From NCBI RefSeq assembly GCF_025562755.1, contig NZ_CP103300.1, positions 5,458,501 to 5,522,500 of the forward strand: DNA of 64,000 nt, read 5' to 3'. The stretch is from Endozoicomonas euniceicola. GTDB taxonomy: Bacteria; Pseudomonadota; Gammaproteobacteria; Pseudomonadales; Endozoicomonadaceae. The position numbers and the translations under genes were made by a program. This document shows positions 16,377-24,450 of the stretch, in pieces. Under the pieces are notes generated by a model that did not search any database, had not been told where the DNA came from, and saw only the letters and a list, made by a program, of their open reading frames with translations. The number at the start of each line of letters is the position of its first letter. The first letter of the stretch is position 1.

Positions 16377-18310
16377 GTACGCCCGGCATGGGCATGAACT
16401 TATGGGGTGAAAGTCCCCTGTGGGTAAACCAGCATCGGATCTGGAGCCGAATAAGCCCACCGATGATAACCACTAGCTTAAGGCAAGTGCAATCTCGCGA
16501 GGGATTGTGCGGAGGCAGTCTGACTGCAAAAGTGCGAGCCGACGGACAGAAATCGCATACAAGGCCGAGACTCGTGGGCGAGTGAGCCAAAGATCACAAA
16601 GCCCTCTGGTTTGAGAGACACGGTAAATGCGGCGGTTGTGTACTGAAAGTTCATGCTCTTATCCGGGGAGGTCTGTTCAACATGCGATTGGTCAATCCCA
16701 GTTCTCAGCCACTGGTTACAACAGGCTCGGCGAACAGGGTTCATCACCCTGTTCGAGCAAACCCGATGACCACCAATAGCGCCTGCAGAAGTAATTCTGT
16801 GTGGTGATTGAACAGAAGTCAGCAGACGTCATAGTAGTTGTTCGACAGGAGTCGTTAATCCGATTGGAAGTCGTCAACGAAGGACTGAACACCGATGAAA
16901 AGAGGAGACTGATTCCCTCAACACAGTGCAGCCGTCCGGCGACTCACTGGGGTTGGCGAAAGAATCTTTAACCAGCTTTGAACCACGATCTACTGAGTTG
17001 CGCACTGGAACCTGCCAATTTGCTGAAAGCATGGAAACAAGTCAGAAGCAACAAAGGGGCTCCCGGAATAGATGGGATCACCATTGAAGCCTATACTGAC
17101 TTTGCCCGTCAGCACTGGTCTTCAGTTCGCCAAGCCTTACTCAATGGGACTTACAGACCATCTCCCGTCCTTCGGGCTGTTATAGAAAAGCCCGATGGTG
17201 GAGAGCGGCTGCTGGGCATCCCGACAGTCATGGATCGAGTGATACAACAGGCCATTGTGCAGGTATTATCACCCATCTTTGATCCTGACTTCTCTCCCAG
17301 CAGCTTTGGCTACAGACCGGGAAGGTCTGCACAAGATGCCGTACAACAGGTTAATCGATACATTAAGCAGGGGCTGCATCAGGCGGTTGATGTTGATCTG
17401 AGTAAATTCTTTGATACGGTCAGCCACGATGTTCTTATGTCGAGAGTCTCTCGAAAGATTCACGACAAGCGTCTGTTGAAGCTGATTGGCCGCTACCTTC
17501 GTGCTGGCGTCATGATTGATGGGCAATGCTACCCAACTCGGGTAGGTATGCCACAAGGCGGTCCACTTTCACCGCTGCTGTCGAATGTCCTTCTCGATGA
17601 CCTGGACAAGGAACTGGAGTACCGGGGGCATTGCTTCGCACGCTACTGCGATGACTTTGTGATCCTCGTTGGCAGCCAGCGAGCCGGGGAGCGAGTGATG
17701 GAAAGCATCACCCGTTACCTTGAGCGCAGGCTGAAACTGAGGATAAACCCGACAAAGAGCAAGGTGGTGAAAGCTACCGAAGCTGAGTTCCTGAGTTTTA
17801 CCTTCACAGGGAAGCGAATCCGCTGGTCGGAGAAGAGTCTGAACCGTTTTGAGCGGAAAATCCTGAAACTCACTGGCCGAAGCTGGGGAGTATCGATGGA
17901 ATATCGCTTGAAGAAGCTGGCCGAATATATCCGGGGCTGGATGGGTTATTTCAGGATAACCGAATATTACAGTCCCATACCGCGACTGGATCAATGGATA
18001 CGTCGGCGGATTCGCTGTTGTTTTATCAAGCAATGGCGAAAGCCGAAAACCCGATACAGAAATTTAATCAGGTTAGGTGTTGATCACATCAAGGCCGCCT
18101 CGATTGCAGGCAGTAGCAAAGGGTATTACCGGCTAAGCAAAACCTATGCGGCACAGTTAGCATTAAACGACAGTTATCTCAGTAAACTCGGGCTTGTTTC
18201 CCTGAAAGACTTGTGGATCAGGTTTCACCATCCTCGGTGAATCGCCCGGTGCGGACCCGCACGCCGGTGTGATGTGGGGGCTGGAGGTTAGAGACCTCCG
18301 GCTACCCGAT
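16377..18310 (+). mobile_element. group II intron, inserted in the ISAs1-type element
   Basis: The 5' end is read as GTACGCCCGGCATGGGC, close to the GUGYG consensus, with a conserved GGGGTGAAAGTCCCC hairpin near 16404. A reverse transcriptase/maturase gene follows. After it comes a domain V-like hairpin (CGCCCGGTGCGG...CCGCACGCCGG, 18242-18267) and a domain VI-like hairpin (GGGGCTGGAGGT...ACCTCCGGCTACCC) with an unpaired A near the 3' end, closing at CCGAT 18310. The boundaries are judged by eye and may be off by a few bases. It lies in the same orientation as the host transposase. Confidence 0.8.
16978..18240 (+). CDS. ltrA: group II intron reverse transcriptase/maturase
   Basis: A 420-residue intron-encoded protein. 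It starts with TTG at 16978 and has the family opening NLLKAWKQVRSNKGAPGIDG. Reverse transcriptase blocks are visible: RPLGIP-like RLLGIPTVMDRVIQQA, SFGYRPGRSAQDAV, DVDLSKFFDTV, GMPQGGPLSPLLSNVLL and the catalytic YCDDF. A maturase (GIIM) domain and the typical RRRIRCCFIKQWRKPKTR tail follow. No HNH endonuclease domain is present, as in the shorter bacterial classes. It promotes intron splicing and mobility, and the frame is intact. Confidence 0.93.
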   Translation: MNHDLLSCALEPANLLKAWKQVRSNKGAPGIDGITIEAYTDFARQHWSSVRQALLNGTYRPSPVLRAVIEKPDGGERLLGIPTVMDRVIQQAIVQVLSPIFDPDFSPSSFGYRPGRSAQDAVQQVNRYIKQGLHQAVDVDLSKFFDTVSHDVLMSRVSRKIHDKRLLKLIGRYLRAGVMIDGQCYPTRVGMPQGGPLSPLLSNVLLDDLDKELEYRGHCFARYCDDFVILVGSQRAGERVMESITRYLERRLKLRINPTKSKVVKATEAEFLSFTFTGKRIRWSEKSLNRFERKILKLTGRSWGVSMEYRLKKLAEYIRGWMGYFRITEYYSPIPRLDQWIRRRIRCCFIKQWRKPKTRYRNLIRLGVDHIKAASIAGSSKGYYRLSKTYAAQLALNDSYLSKLGLVSLKDLWIRFHHPR

Positions 18311-18364
18311 TCCTGAGACAGTAAACCTATTCAGAAGGTATGGCATTCTTTGCTCCAAGATTAA

Positions 18365-20063
18365 CCTAAATTCAGCGGTTAACCCCTGAGCTAAACTCTA
18401 ACCCTCAACAATATTGAGGGCTCGAAGATGGTTCGACCACCAAAACCCACTCCCCCAAAGGGTGAGTTGTCTGAAATGAAAAAAGATCCCTTATCCGTCA
18501 AACTCGAAGTCGATTCTTTCGACGGTAAAATTCATGTCGAGTGGGAGCCTGAAGCATCGGTCACCCCAATGGGACAGCTTCCTTTTTTTATACAGTTTTT
18601 AAAAACAGGTCACCGATTTGAACCCTGGATTAACGATTGCCCACTAACTTATAAAAGCCCAAACGCCCCTCAAAAAGTGGATGTGATTGGCTCATTAATG
18701 CTTTCCATTCTTTCAGGACATAAACGCTATGCGCATATCGGAACAATTATTGGTGATAAAGTAAACGCTCAGTTGCTCGGGATGAAAAAAATTGTCAGCG
18801 ATGATTCTGCCAGGCGTGGTTTAAAGAAGATTGACGAAGATGAAGGCGTTGAATGGATGCAAAAACACCTCCATCTCTGTTTTGATCCGTTATTAACCAT
18901 TCCATGGATTATGGATGTTGATGTTACCGTGAAAACCATTTATGGGCATCAGGAAGGAGCGGTTAATGGCTATAACCCACATAAGAAAGGGAGACCCTCT
19001 CATACTTACCACTCATATATGATGGCTAATCTTAAATTAATACTGGAGGTTGAAGTCAGACCCGGAAATCAAAGTCAAAGTAAATACTCTTTACCCGGTT
19101 TAATGGAGCTATTAAATCGACTTCCAAAACGCTGCTGGCCTGAATTTGTTCGTGGTGATTGTGATTGGGGAAGTGACCGGGTAATGAGCGAATTGGAAGA
19201 TGCTGGTTGTCATTATCTTTTTAAAATGAAGAAGCACGACAACGTTAAGAAAGCCATAGGGAATGCACACTGTAGCGGAGGATGGGTAAAATACGACAAC
19301 CATTGGGAGGGAAAAGAATCCGTAATTAAACTGTCAGGTTGGAAAAAAGAAAGACGCATAATTATTGTTCGAAGACGGCGTCCTGAAAATGAAATACCGA
19401 TGTTGGAAAAAGGAATAAAAGAACGTCAACAAACGTTAGCATTAATAGAAGAGCCAGAAAATATAAAAGCTTACGAGTATTCGGTTCTGGTCACATCTCT
19501 TGATAATGATATAGTCTCGATCATTAATCATTATCGCAATAGGGCTGACTGTGAAAATAACTTTGATGAAATCAAAAACCAATGGGGCTGGGGCGGTTAT
19601 GTAACAAAAGATATGGCAAGATGTCGAATGCTGGCCCGAATGGTTGCCTTGGTTTACAACTGGTGGACGCTATACGTTCGATTGAGTAATCCGGACTCCC
19701 ATAAAGAATCAATTACCAGCCGTCCCTTATTAATGAGTTCAATTGGCAAGCTGACCCACTCTGGCAACCAAAAGAAAATAAAGCTGACAAGCCAGCATCG
19801 ATGGATGTATAAAATTGCGAAATTACAAAGTGAACTGTGTGATTTTTTTGATTCAATCAAAAGTATCGCACCGCAGTTGAATCCAATTAACGCATGGTGT
19901 CGTATTTTAACGAAAGCGGTCTCAAAATTTTTGAAAAAAGGGCAGGTTATTACGATGCAACCATTAATTCGATCGGGCTAATGACTTAAAAAAACGCTGC
20001 TCAGAACCGTGAGAAGCTATTCCTAATGGCATGGCTCAGTGGCGTTCAACTGCTGAATTTAGG
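18365..20063 (+). mobile_element. IS1380-family insertion sequence, inserted in the ISAs1-type element
   Basis: Imperfect inverted ends CCTAAATTCAGCGGTTAA (left) and, reverse-complemented, CCTAAATTCAGCAGTTGA (right) bound a 1.70-kb element with one transposase. A 5-bp duplication, ATTAA, flanks it at 18360-18364 and 20064-20068. It inserted just upstream of the ribosome-binding site of the ISAs1 transposase. Confidence 0.87.
18428..19981 (+). CDS. IS1380-family transposase
   Basis: A 517-residue DDE transposase. The first catalytic Asp region is PWIMDVDVTVKTIYGHQEGA, followed by NGYNPHKKGRPS. A second Asp lies in FVRGDCDWGSDRVM. The third acidic block is the IS4-superfamily Y-2-R-3-E-6-K motif YRNRADCENNFDEIK, followed by the hydrophobic stretch of the family. 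Length and ends fit IS1380. The reading frame is complete, so the element may be active. Confidence 0.9.
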   Translation: MVRPPKPTPPKGELSEMKKDPLSVKLEVDSFDGKIHVEWEPEASVTPMGQLPFFIQFLKTGHRFEPWINDCPLTYKSPNAPQKVDVIGSLMLSILSGHKRYAHIGTIIGDKVNAQLLGMKKIVSDDSARRGLKKIDEDEGVEWMQKHLHLCFDPLLTIPWIMDVDVTVKTIYGHQEGAVNGYNPHKKGRPSHTYHSYMMANLKLILEVEVRPGNQSQSKYSLPGLMELLNRLPKRCWPEFVRGDCDWGSDRVMSELEDAGCHYLFKMKKHDNVKKAIGNAHCSGGWVKYDNHWEGKESVIKLSGWKKERRIIIVRRRRPENEIPMLEKGIKERQQTLALIEEPENIKAYEYSVLVTSLDNDIVSIINHYRNRADCENNFDEIKNQWGWGGYVTKDMARCRMLARMVALVYNWWTLYVRLSNPDSHKESITSRPLLMSSIGKLTHSGNQKKIKLTSQHRWMYKIAKLQSELCDFFDSIKSIAPQLNPINAWCRILTKAVSKFLKKGQVITMQPLIRSG

Positions 20064-20080
20064 ATTAAGGATTGCTGCAC

Positions 20081-21193
20081 ATGACTCTCTTGGATATTTG
20101 TTCTGAACTAACTGAAATTCGCGCTGATAATCATCGATACCCTCTGCCTCACCTTGTATTCATAGCTGTTTGTATGATCACTTGTGGAGCTGAAGACTGG
20201 AAAATGGTTTCTCAACTTGCCAGAAAAAAGAAATACTGGCTAAACCTCTACATCCCTATGCCTCATGGTGTTCCATCACACCACACTTTCATCCGGGTTT
20301 TCGAGCGACTTGACCCCGACGAGTTCCGGCAGTGCTTTATAAATTGGGTAAAGCAAATTGCTGAACGCACTCATGGTGAAGTTGTTGCCATTGATGGAAA
20401 AACACTACGGCGCTCATACGACAAAGGGGATAATAAAGCGGCTATTCATATGGTTAATGCGTGGGCTAGCCAGACCGGCATGGTGCTTGGACAGCTCAAA
20501 ACAGCAGCTAAGTCGAATGAAATTACAGCCATTCCAGCTTTACTCGATATGCTGGAGATCAGTGGATGTATCGTCAGCACCGACGCCATGGGGTGCCAAA
20601 AAGCGATCGCCGAAAAAATCAGAGAGAAAAATGCACATTATCTTCTGGCCGTTAAAGGAAACCAGCAGCTTTTACACGATGACATTAAGCTTTATCTTGA
20701 TGCCCTGACAACGAAGGAAAAGCTACCTGAAGGCGCAAGCTCTCATGAAACAGTAGAAAAAGGTCATGGTCGGATAGAAATACGTCGCTGTTGGACGAGC
20801 ACCGATATTCACTGGCTTGACCAGCGTGAGGACTGGAAGGATCTTGCCATGATCGGAGTTGTTGAAAGTGAGCGTCACGAAGGCAATAAAGTGAGCACTG
20901 AGCGTCGATACTTTATTTCCAGCCTGACAACAGATGCAAAAAACTTCATGAATTCGGTTCGTTCTCACTGGTCGGTGGAAAATAACCTGCACTGGGTACT
21001 CGATATTGGCTTTAGAGAAGACGAATGCCGCATTAGAAAAGGTTTTGGTCCAGAAAATATGGCGATATTTAGGCAAGTAGCTCTGAACTTGTTAAAGCAG
21101 GAATCCACGTTGAAGCTTGGTGTTAAAAATAAGCGCATCATGGCAGCAGCGGATGATGAATATAGAACGCTGCTGCTTCAGGGGGTTATTTGA
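20081..21193 (+). CDS. ISAs1-family transposase
   Basis: A 370-residue DDE transposase related to the H-repeat/ISAs1 group. Start chosen at ATG 20081, behind TTAAGGA, rather than the TTG nine bases upstream. Hallmarks are DHRYPLPH-like DNHRYPLPHLVFIAVCMITCG, VAIDGKTLRRSYD with the first catalytic Asp, VSTDAMGCQKAIAEKI, YLLAVKGNQ and HWSVENNLHWVLDIGFREDECRI-type C-terminal signature with the catalytic Glu. The frame is intact and runs almost to the right inverted repeat. Confidence 0.92.
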   Translation: MTLLDICSELTEIRADNHRYPLPHLVFIAVCMITCGAEDWKMVSQLARKKKYWLNLYIPMPHGVPSHHTFIRVFERLDPDEFRQCFINWVKQIAERTHGEVVAIDGKTLRRSYDKGDNKAAIHMVNAWASQTGMVLGQLKTAAKSNEITAIPALLDMLEISGCIVSTDAMGCQKAIAEKIREKNAHYLLAVKGNQQLLHDDIKLYLDALTTKEKLPEGASSHETVEKGHGRIEIRRCWTSTDIHWLDQREDWKDLAMIGVVESERHEGNKVSTERRYFISSLTTDAKNFMNSVRSHWSVENNLHWVLDIGFREDECRIRKGFGPENMAIFRQVALNLLKQESTLKLGVKNKRIMAAADDEYRTLLLQGVI

Positions 21194-21220
21194 AAGTTAG
21201 TGCCAAATGAGATCGCCCTG

Positions 21221-21230
21221 TTGGCTATAC
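21221..21230. repeat. 10-bp target-site duplication, right copy
   Basis: An exact copy of TTGGCTATAC from 16335-16344, immediately outside the right end of the ISAs1-type element. Joining the two flanks restores the original upstream region of the ART-like gene. Confidence 0.9.
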
Positions 21231-21304
21231 AAAACTGCGTATGTATTAACCCAGCAAGTCGACTGTGCAGTGAGCTTTACCTCTACCTCTTAACTGAAAG
21301 AGTG

Positions 21305-21327
21305 CTCCCTGCGAACCAGCAGGGAGG
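21305..21327 (-). terminator. hairpin downstream of the NLS-bearing gene
   Basis: CTCCCTGC (from 21306) pairs with GCAGGGAG across GAACCA. On the minus strand it lies about 20 bases after the stop codon of the 21345-22925 gene and is followed by CACTCTTT, so it may terminate that transcript. The T-run is weak. Confidence 0.5.
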
Positions 21328-21344
21328 TGAATTTCTTCAGCCCT

Positions 21345-22925
21345 TCAGGGCTGATATGTGCTTTGCCCATTTAAGGCACCGGGTGGAGTGGACTGATCCG
21401 GATCAGGATTCCTTGTGGATTGCGGTTCATTTTCATGGGGGATGATTTTACCCTCTGATGATCTGTAGCGAGTCGGGAGGTGGCTTTTGCGTTTTTTGCG
21501 TGTTTTAATCAACTGTTCTTTTACGGTGCTTCCCGGGCGTTTGCGGCTGATACCTTTTGTCCTGCTAACTGGCTGGCTGGATTGGGTTGGGTGAGGGGGC
21601 TCTTCAGTTTGGACAGGCATGAATGGGTGATTTCTAAGAGACCTTCTCCAGTTGAACTGTAAATGAATGTCGGAAAAGGTATTGTCAATCCATAAAGCCA
21701 ACAATGCTTTTTCATTGCTTTCAAGGCCGCAGGAGATGCAGGAGAATATCTCATTCAATATTGGAATGAATATGTTCGTGAATAGTGGGTCATCCTGAAA
21801 AAGGTCTTCGAAACTTAGCTCTTTATCTTTATTTACTAGACTCATTTTTTTGTAAAAGTGCATTAAGATAATCCAAAGTGATTTAGAACTGTATTTTGTT
21901 GTTGAGAAGGCTCTGCTTTTCATTACAGTTTTTTTATCCAGGTTATATTTTTTTACATATTTTTCTCCCTCTGGTGTTAAATTATTGCCGATGATCAAGG
22001 GGGCGTCAGCGATGTTAAAACTATAATCAGCCTGAATGAATCTTCTGCTTAACCAGTTATCAATATCAAAATGAATCTGATGCTCTATGAGTATGTATTT
22101 CAGCCATGCGGTAGTTATGTAAGCATCGGTCTCATTTATTTTGTACATTGCGTTTATCATGATTTTTATTATTACGTCTAGTGCGGGGTCTTTATTTTTT
22201 ATGATTTTTAAAAAGTCATCTTCAGGGTTGGTCAGTTTTCCGTTTGAACTAAATGCCCTGTTGAAAAGTCGTACCATATCCCAGGCTAGCGGGTAAGGGT
22301 ATCCTTCAGGTATTGTTTCTGTTTCAATAGTGTCCCAGTCAATATTTTTTTCCTTAACCTCTTCCATGAGTTTGATGAACCGGTCATTTTTGTATGCATA
22401 CAACATGCTTTCAGAACAATCATTTTCTAACTCTTGCAGAGTAGAGAAATCTTTGATGGCGAATCCGTCAATGATAGTTTCTTCTGTTGATTCTGTATCT
22501 GTATCTGTATCTGATCCTGACTGTGGTTCTGGTTCTGGTTCTGGTTCTGGTCTGTTAGAGGGTGTTGATTTAAAGTGTATTTTACTTTTTTCTACTGATA
22601 TTGCTGCAGTGTTGATGTTGTTTTTATATTCTCTGAATTTGCCCTGTGAAAAATACTCTTCTATCCATTGTATAAATCTTTGAAAATGGATCAGATTCAT
22701 ATTGCTTAAATTTAATGCTGCTAATGGGTTGCTGTCTTGTGATTGATAACCTGAAAGAAGAATGCTGCGTGGGCTTGGAAGTGGAGGGGGTATTTGTAAG
22801 TAATGGCTATCAGCGGGTTGTAAGGAGTAAAGTTCTGTTTCGCCAGGGTACCCTTTTGAAGCATTCAAAAAAATAATGGCTAACGTGAGAGATTTTAAGC
22901 AGTTAACTAGTTTGTTTTTAACCAT
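21345..22925 (-). CDS. secreted hypothetical protein with NLS-like basic cluster, candidate effector
   Basis: No known family was recognised. Start chosen at ATG 22925 (526 residues) because it opens with a signal-like N-terminus, MVKNKLVNCLKSLTLAIIFL, followed by NASKGYPGE; the open frame extends 39 codons further upstream. A low-complexity segment near 130-150 has EP repeats then DTDTDT, encoded by hexanucleotide repeats at 22495-22556. The middle is helical and AT-rich. Near the C-terminus lie two basic clusters, GISRKRPG and KTRKKRKS (474-481), like a bipartite nuclear localisation signal. The final 30 or so residues are read antisense through the cupin remnant. Delivery to a host and nuclear targeting are inference. 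Confidence 0.55.
   Translation of the reverse strand: MVKNKLVNCLKSLTLAIIFLNASKGYPGETELYSLQPADSHYLQIPPPLPSPRSILLSGYQSQDSNPLAALNLSNMNLIHFQRFIQWIEEYFSQGKFREYKNNINTAAISVEKSKIHFKSTPSNRPEPEPEPEPQSGSDTDTDTESTEETIIDGFAIKDFSTLQELENDCSESMLYAYKNDRFIKLMEEVKEKNIDWDTIETETIPEGYPYPLAWDMVRLFNRAFSSNGKLTNPEDDFLKIIKNKDPALDVIIKIMINAMYKINETDAYITTAWLKYILIEHQIHFDIDNWLSRRFIQADYSFNIADAPLIIGNNLTPEGEKYVKKYNLDKKTVMKSRAFSTTKYSSKSLWIILMHFYKKMSLVNKDKELSFEDLFQDDPLFTNIFIPILNEIFSCISCGLESNEKALLALWIDNTFSDIHLQFNWRRSLRNHPFMPVQTEEPPHPTQSSQPVSRTKGISRKRPGSTVKEQLIKTRKKRKSHLPTRYRSSEGKIIPHENEPQSTRNPDPDQSTPPGALNGQSTYQP
21365..21433 (+). pseudogene. cupin gene 3' remnant (right direct-repeat copy)
   Basis: About 70 bases match the 3' end of the cupin gene (15502-15570) with roughly five substitutions. 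There is no start, no upstream cupin sequence and the frame continues into unrelated DNA, so this is a remnant. Its opposite strand supplies the C-terminal codons of the gene at 21345-22925. Confidence 0.8.
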
Positions 22926-23174
22926 ATTTTGACTCTGATTTATTAGAATGATTGCGCCCTTAAAGAGGCGTAATGTTTCCCAACATGTGTTTGCCAGGCG
23001 ATCCTTATTGTTTTCTGCGACAATTCTAGTCAATCTGGTCAACGGTGCAGTGAATTTTTCTTTTGCTAAGTTGTGCGGTCACATGATCACCGGGGGTGAG
23101 TATGGAGGCGTCCCTGATAATTTCATCCCCGCGTCTTCTTTTCGTTCTGCCATGTCCTGCATAGAAAACACCCT

Positions 23175-24149
23175 TTAAACCTGGCTTATAGCAGTGTAAT
23201 GCTGTTTCCGGTTGCCAATAAACACAACCTGAGTGTTCTGTTCTGAACAGTAAATGTTTTCATCATCACGCTCAACAAAGGTGCCTGACTCTATGCTGGG
23301 CTCATAACTGAATCCACCTTTCAACACCAGGTTAATGCCCAGCTCCTGTGCCAGTATTTTACCTTCCGTGGCGTGGCGGCCCCACAGCTTTTCCGGATCA
23401 TTAAGCTGTTGTTGGTAATCCTCAATGCTTTCGTAATGGGCATCAATGCCCTGGCTGTTTGCCATGATGGTGTCGCGGTAGTTAGGCGCTTGCTGTTGCA
23501 GGATTTCTTTTAATGCCCTGTAATCGGCTTTGCCGGTCTTTTTTTGCAGTTCCTGTTGCTTGTCCTTGCCCAGCCCTTGCCAGATCGCGTCGTACAGGCA
23601 GTTTCCATTATCGATGGTGGGGGTGGTTTGCCAACCCTCGTTCATGCCCGCGGCCTGTTCTACCAGCAAGTCCAGCTGGTAGTGATTAACAATGCCTTCC
23701 AAAATGGCACCGCATTGCTCCCGGTCTTTGAAGGTGAGGCTTTGGAGTGGGATTTTCTTAAAATAGTTAGGAAATGTTTCCTTGAGGTCTGTTATTAGCC
23801 GAACCTGTTCTTCAAAGTTAGCTGTTGTGCTTTCTGACCAATACTGATTGCTGAAGTTTTTAAAAAATTCAAGCGCTGACGGTGTGACTTGATTGAGTCG
23901 CTCCGACTCGACGGTATGGGTCACTACCTTCTGATCTTCGAGAATGCTCATTTGTCTGCTGCGCAGGTGGGTGGTTGATGGCTGAAAGGTGTCGGGTACT
24001 GTAGTGCGTAGAAAGTGCCCAATGCGCTCACAAATAGAATCGGGCTGCCGCTGTGTGGAATCCTCCAGCAGAGCAGTTCGGTCATCGTCTAACTCGACCA
24101 GGTTCGGGCTATTCTGACCTGATTGGGAATAGGGGCCTGAAATTTCCAT
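23175..24149 (-). CDS. OTU-like cysteine protease (candidate deubiquitinase effector)
   Basis: A 324-residue protein starting at ATG 24149 behind AAGGAG. The OTU catalytic motif is clear: TIDNGNCLYDAIWQGLG with D180 and nucleophile C184. A helix containing GRHATEGKILAQELGINLVL, a common OTU core feature, follows, and the C-terminal catalytic histidine is H317 in NRKQHYTAI. The first 170 residues are polar with no recognised domain and could carry a secretion signal. OTU proteases cleave ubiquitin from eukaryotic proteins; bacterial examples are mostly effectors of intracellular pathogens and symbionts. Bacteria lack ubiquitin, so a host target is a reasonable inference. No secretion signal or chaperone is visible next to it. 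Confidence 0.8.
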   Translation of the reverse strand: MEISGPYSQSGQNSPNLVELDDDRTALLEDSTQRQPDSICERIGHFLRTTVPDTFQPSTTHLRSRQMSILEDQKVVTHTVESERLNQVTPSALEFFKNFSNQYWSESTTANFEEQVRLITDLKETFPNYFKKIPLQSLTFKDREQCGAILEGIVNHYQLDLLVEQAAGMNEGWQTTPTIDNGNCLYDAIWQGLGKDKQQELQKKTGKADYRALKEILQQQAPNYRDTIMANSQGIDAHYESIEDYQQQLNDPEKLWGRHATEGKILAQELGINLVLKGGFSYEPSIESGTFVERDDENIYCSEQNTQVVFIGNRKQHYTAISQV

Positions 24150-24282
24150 AAATTCTCCTTAAATGGATGACGCCTTCCAATGGAAGTCACCAGTTAAGCA
24201 GAAATTGTCGAAACGGTTGTTAGCAGACCTGACAGAGTAGACAGAATCACTGGCAAAAAAGTTATTGCTTCGGATCGCCTGG

Positions 24283-24450
24283 CTACTTGTCAGCGGGCAG
24301 AACCTGTTGCAGGGTAAAGTCCAGTTGCGCCTTTAATTCGCCATTCTCTTTATAAAGCCGCTTATTTTCCTGTTTCAGTTCGCCGGTCTCGATGGCAAGT
24401 TTCCGGATACGTGTCAGGGCGGTTTGCAGCTCGGTTTCTGCTTTTATCAG
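24283..24450 (-). CDS. possible small coiled-coil protein downstream of xseA
   Basis: A frame of about 55 codons begins within the end of xseA and ends at TAG 24283. It encodes a heptad-like peptide (ELQTALTRIRKL, ELKQENKRLYKENGELKAQ, LDFTLQQVLPADK). The composition is clearly protein-like, but no ATG, GTG or TTG is available. A CTG at 24448-24450, overlapping the xseA stop as CTGA, is the only plausible start, so translation would be coupled to xseA. It could also be the remnant of a longer gene. The rest of 24150-24282 shows nothing definite. Confidence 0.4.
   Translation of the reverse strand: MIKAETELQTALTRIRKLAIETGELKQENKRLYKENGELKAQLDFTLQQVLPADK

Larger units (their letters stand above)
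16345..21220 (+). mobile_element. ISAs1-family insertion sequence, interrupted by a group II intron and an IS1380-type IS
   Basis: A perfect 26-bp inverted repeat, CAGGGCGATCTCATTTGG and on to 16370, is mirrored at 21195-21220. Both ends are flanked by the 10-bp duplication TTGGCTATAC. Removing the two nested elements (16377-18310 and 18365-20063, plus one copy of a 5-bp duplication) leaves about 1.24 kb with one transposase, the normal ISAs1 size. The transposase coding sequence and its ribosome-binding site are intact, but the leader between left end and gene has been displaced by almost 3.7 kb. Confidence 0.88.
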
